Positions 5,425 to 5,598 of a stretch of DNA of 5,598 nucleotides are shown here, in pieces (the first letter of the stretch is position 1; each line of letters opens with the position of its first letter). The position numbers and the translations under genes were made by a program. Below the pieces are notes generated by a model. That model searched no databases. It worked only from the letters and a program-made list of their open reading frames with translations, and was not told the DNA's origin. This DNA is from an uncultured Actinoplanes sp. (lineage in GTDB: Bacteria; Actinomycetota; Actinomycetes; Mycobacteriales; Micromonosporaceae). The stretch is taken from contig CAKUMG010000452.1 of NCBI GenBank assembly GCA_934667465.1, positions 1 through 5,598 on the forward strand. The letters are read 5' to 3'.

Positions 5425-5598
5425 GCCCGCGGTCACTGCCCGCTGAGCCCGCGGTCGCTGGCCGGCGAGCCCCGCGGTCGCTGCCCGGCGAGCCCCGCGG
5501 TCACCGCCCCGCGTGTCCCGCGGTCGCTGCCCGGCGAGCCCCGCGGTCGCTGCCCGGCGAGTCCGCGGTCGGCCCCGGCGGACTCCGCGGTCGGGTTT
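5423..5598. repeat. Degenerate 22-23-bp tandem repeat downstream of the lipoprotein gene
   Basis: Units share the core CCGCGGTCGCTGCCCGGC preceded by GAGCC or GAGCCC. They lie at 5423-5444 and 5445-5466 (22 bp), 5467-5489, 5490-5512, 5513-5535 and 5536-5558 (23 bp), 5559-5579 (21 bp, diverged), and a last partial unit running to the window edge. Two of the 23-bp units (5467 and 5536) are identical. Every unit contains the palindrome CCGCGG. The first unit begins inside the TGA stop codon of the lipoprotein gene. The period is not a multiple of three and no coding role is seen. The array may continue past the window. Confidence 0.85.
5559..5585 (+). terminator. Candidate stem-loop terminator after the lipoprotein gene
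   Basis: GAGTCCGC (5559-5566) pairs perfectly with GCGGACTC (5578-5585) around an 11-nt loop. The stem is formed by the diverged seventh and eighth repeat units. A short TTT lies at 5596-5598, 10 nt beyond the stem and at the window edge, so a T-tract cannot be judged. It is placed about 135 bp after the lipoprotein stop codon. Confidence 0.4.

Noticed and set aside
4612..5436. Minus-strand open frame opposite the lipoprotein
   Set aside because: It is Val/Leu/Gly/Asp-rich without motifs and reads through the downstream repeat; an antisense shadow.
5423..5598. CRISPR array
   Set aside because: The units abut with no unique spacers and are only 22-23 bp; this is a plain tandem repeat. The same reasoning applies to the array at 1622-1809.

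Overview
The window is very GC-rich, its codons almost always end in G or C, and it is densely packed with genes. With a TetR regulator, an actinobacterial-style lipoprotein and apparent leaderless starts, this points to a chromosomal segment of an actinomycete. A Micromonosporaceae- or Streptosporangiales-like host is plausible, but the genus cannot be fixed from this sequence. There are no tRNA, rRNA, CRISPR or transposase genes.

Layout: (1) 61-993, minus strand: a zinc-independent quinone-oxidoreductase-like MDR reductase. (2) 1081-1629, plus strand: a divergently transcribed TetR regulator, probably controlling itself and the reductase. (3) 1622-1809: a degenerate 17-bp tandem repeat that fills the gap between two convergent genes, contains both of their stop codons, and includes a perfect 11-bp stem-loop. 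(4) 1801-3033, minus: a pirin-family cupin enlarged by two low-complexity tracts. (5) 3044-4357, minus: an acyltransferase-3 family integral membrane protein, 10 bp upstream of pirin and probably co-transcribed with it. (6) 4358-4497: a divergent control region with a 7-bp inverted repeat. (7) 4498-5424, plus: a secreted lipoprotein of unrecognised family with TIM-barrel-like features. (8) 5423-5598: a second tandem repeat of 22-23-bp units, also closed by a hairpin.

The genes are mostly ordinary accessory or housekeeping functions. Two less ordinary patterns run through the window. First, there are four minisatellite-like arrays. The two inside the pirin gene have codon-compatible periods (15 and 18 bp). 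The two outside genes do not (17 and 22-23 bp); they start at stop codons and carry hairpins made by diverged units. Second, the TetR and pirin starts each lie exactly 7 nt after a TANNNT -10 element and lack a Shine-Dalgarno sequence, the signature of leaderless transcription. The pirin -10 element begins with the TAG stop codon of the acyltransferase. The lipoprotein gene by contrast has a strong Shine-Dalgarno sequence. I see no multi-gene system that is clearly new. The best candidates for follow-up are the repeat and terminator architecture, the insertion in pirin and the uncharacterised lipoprotein.
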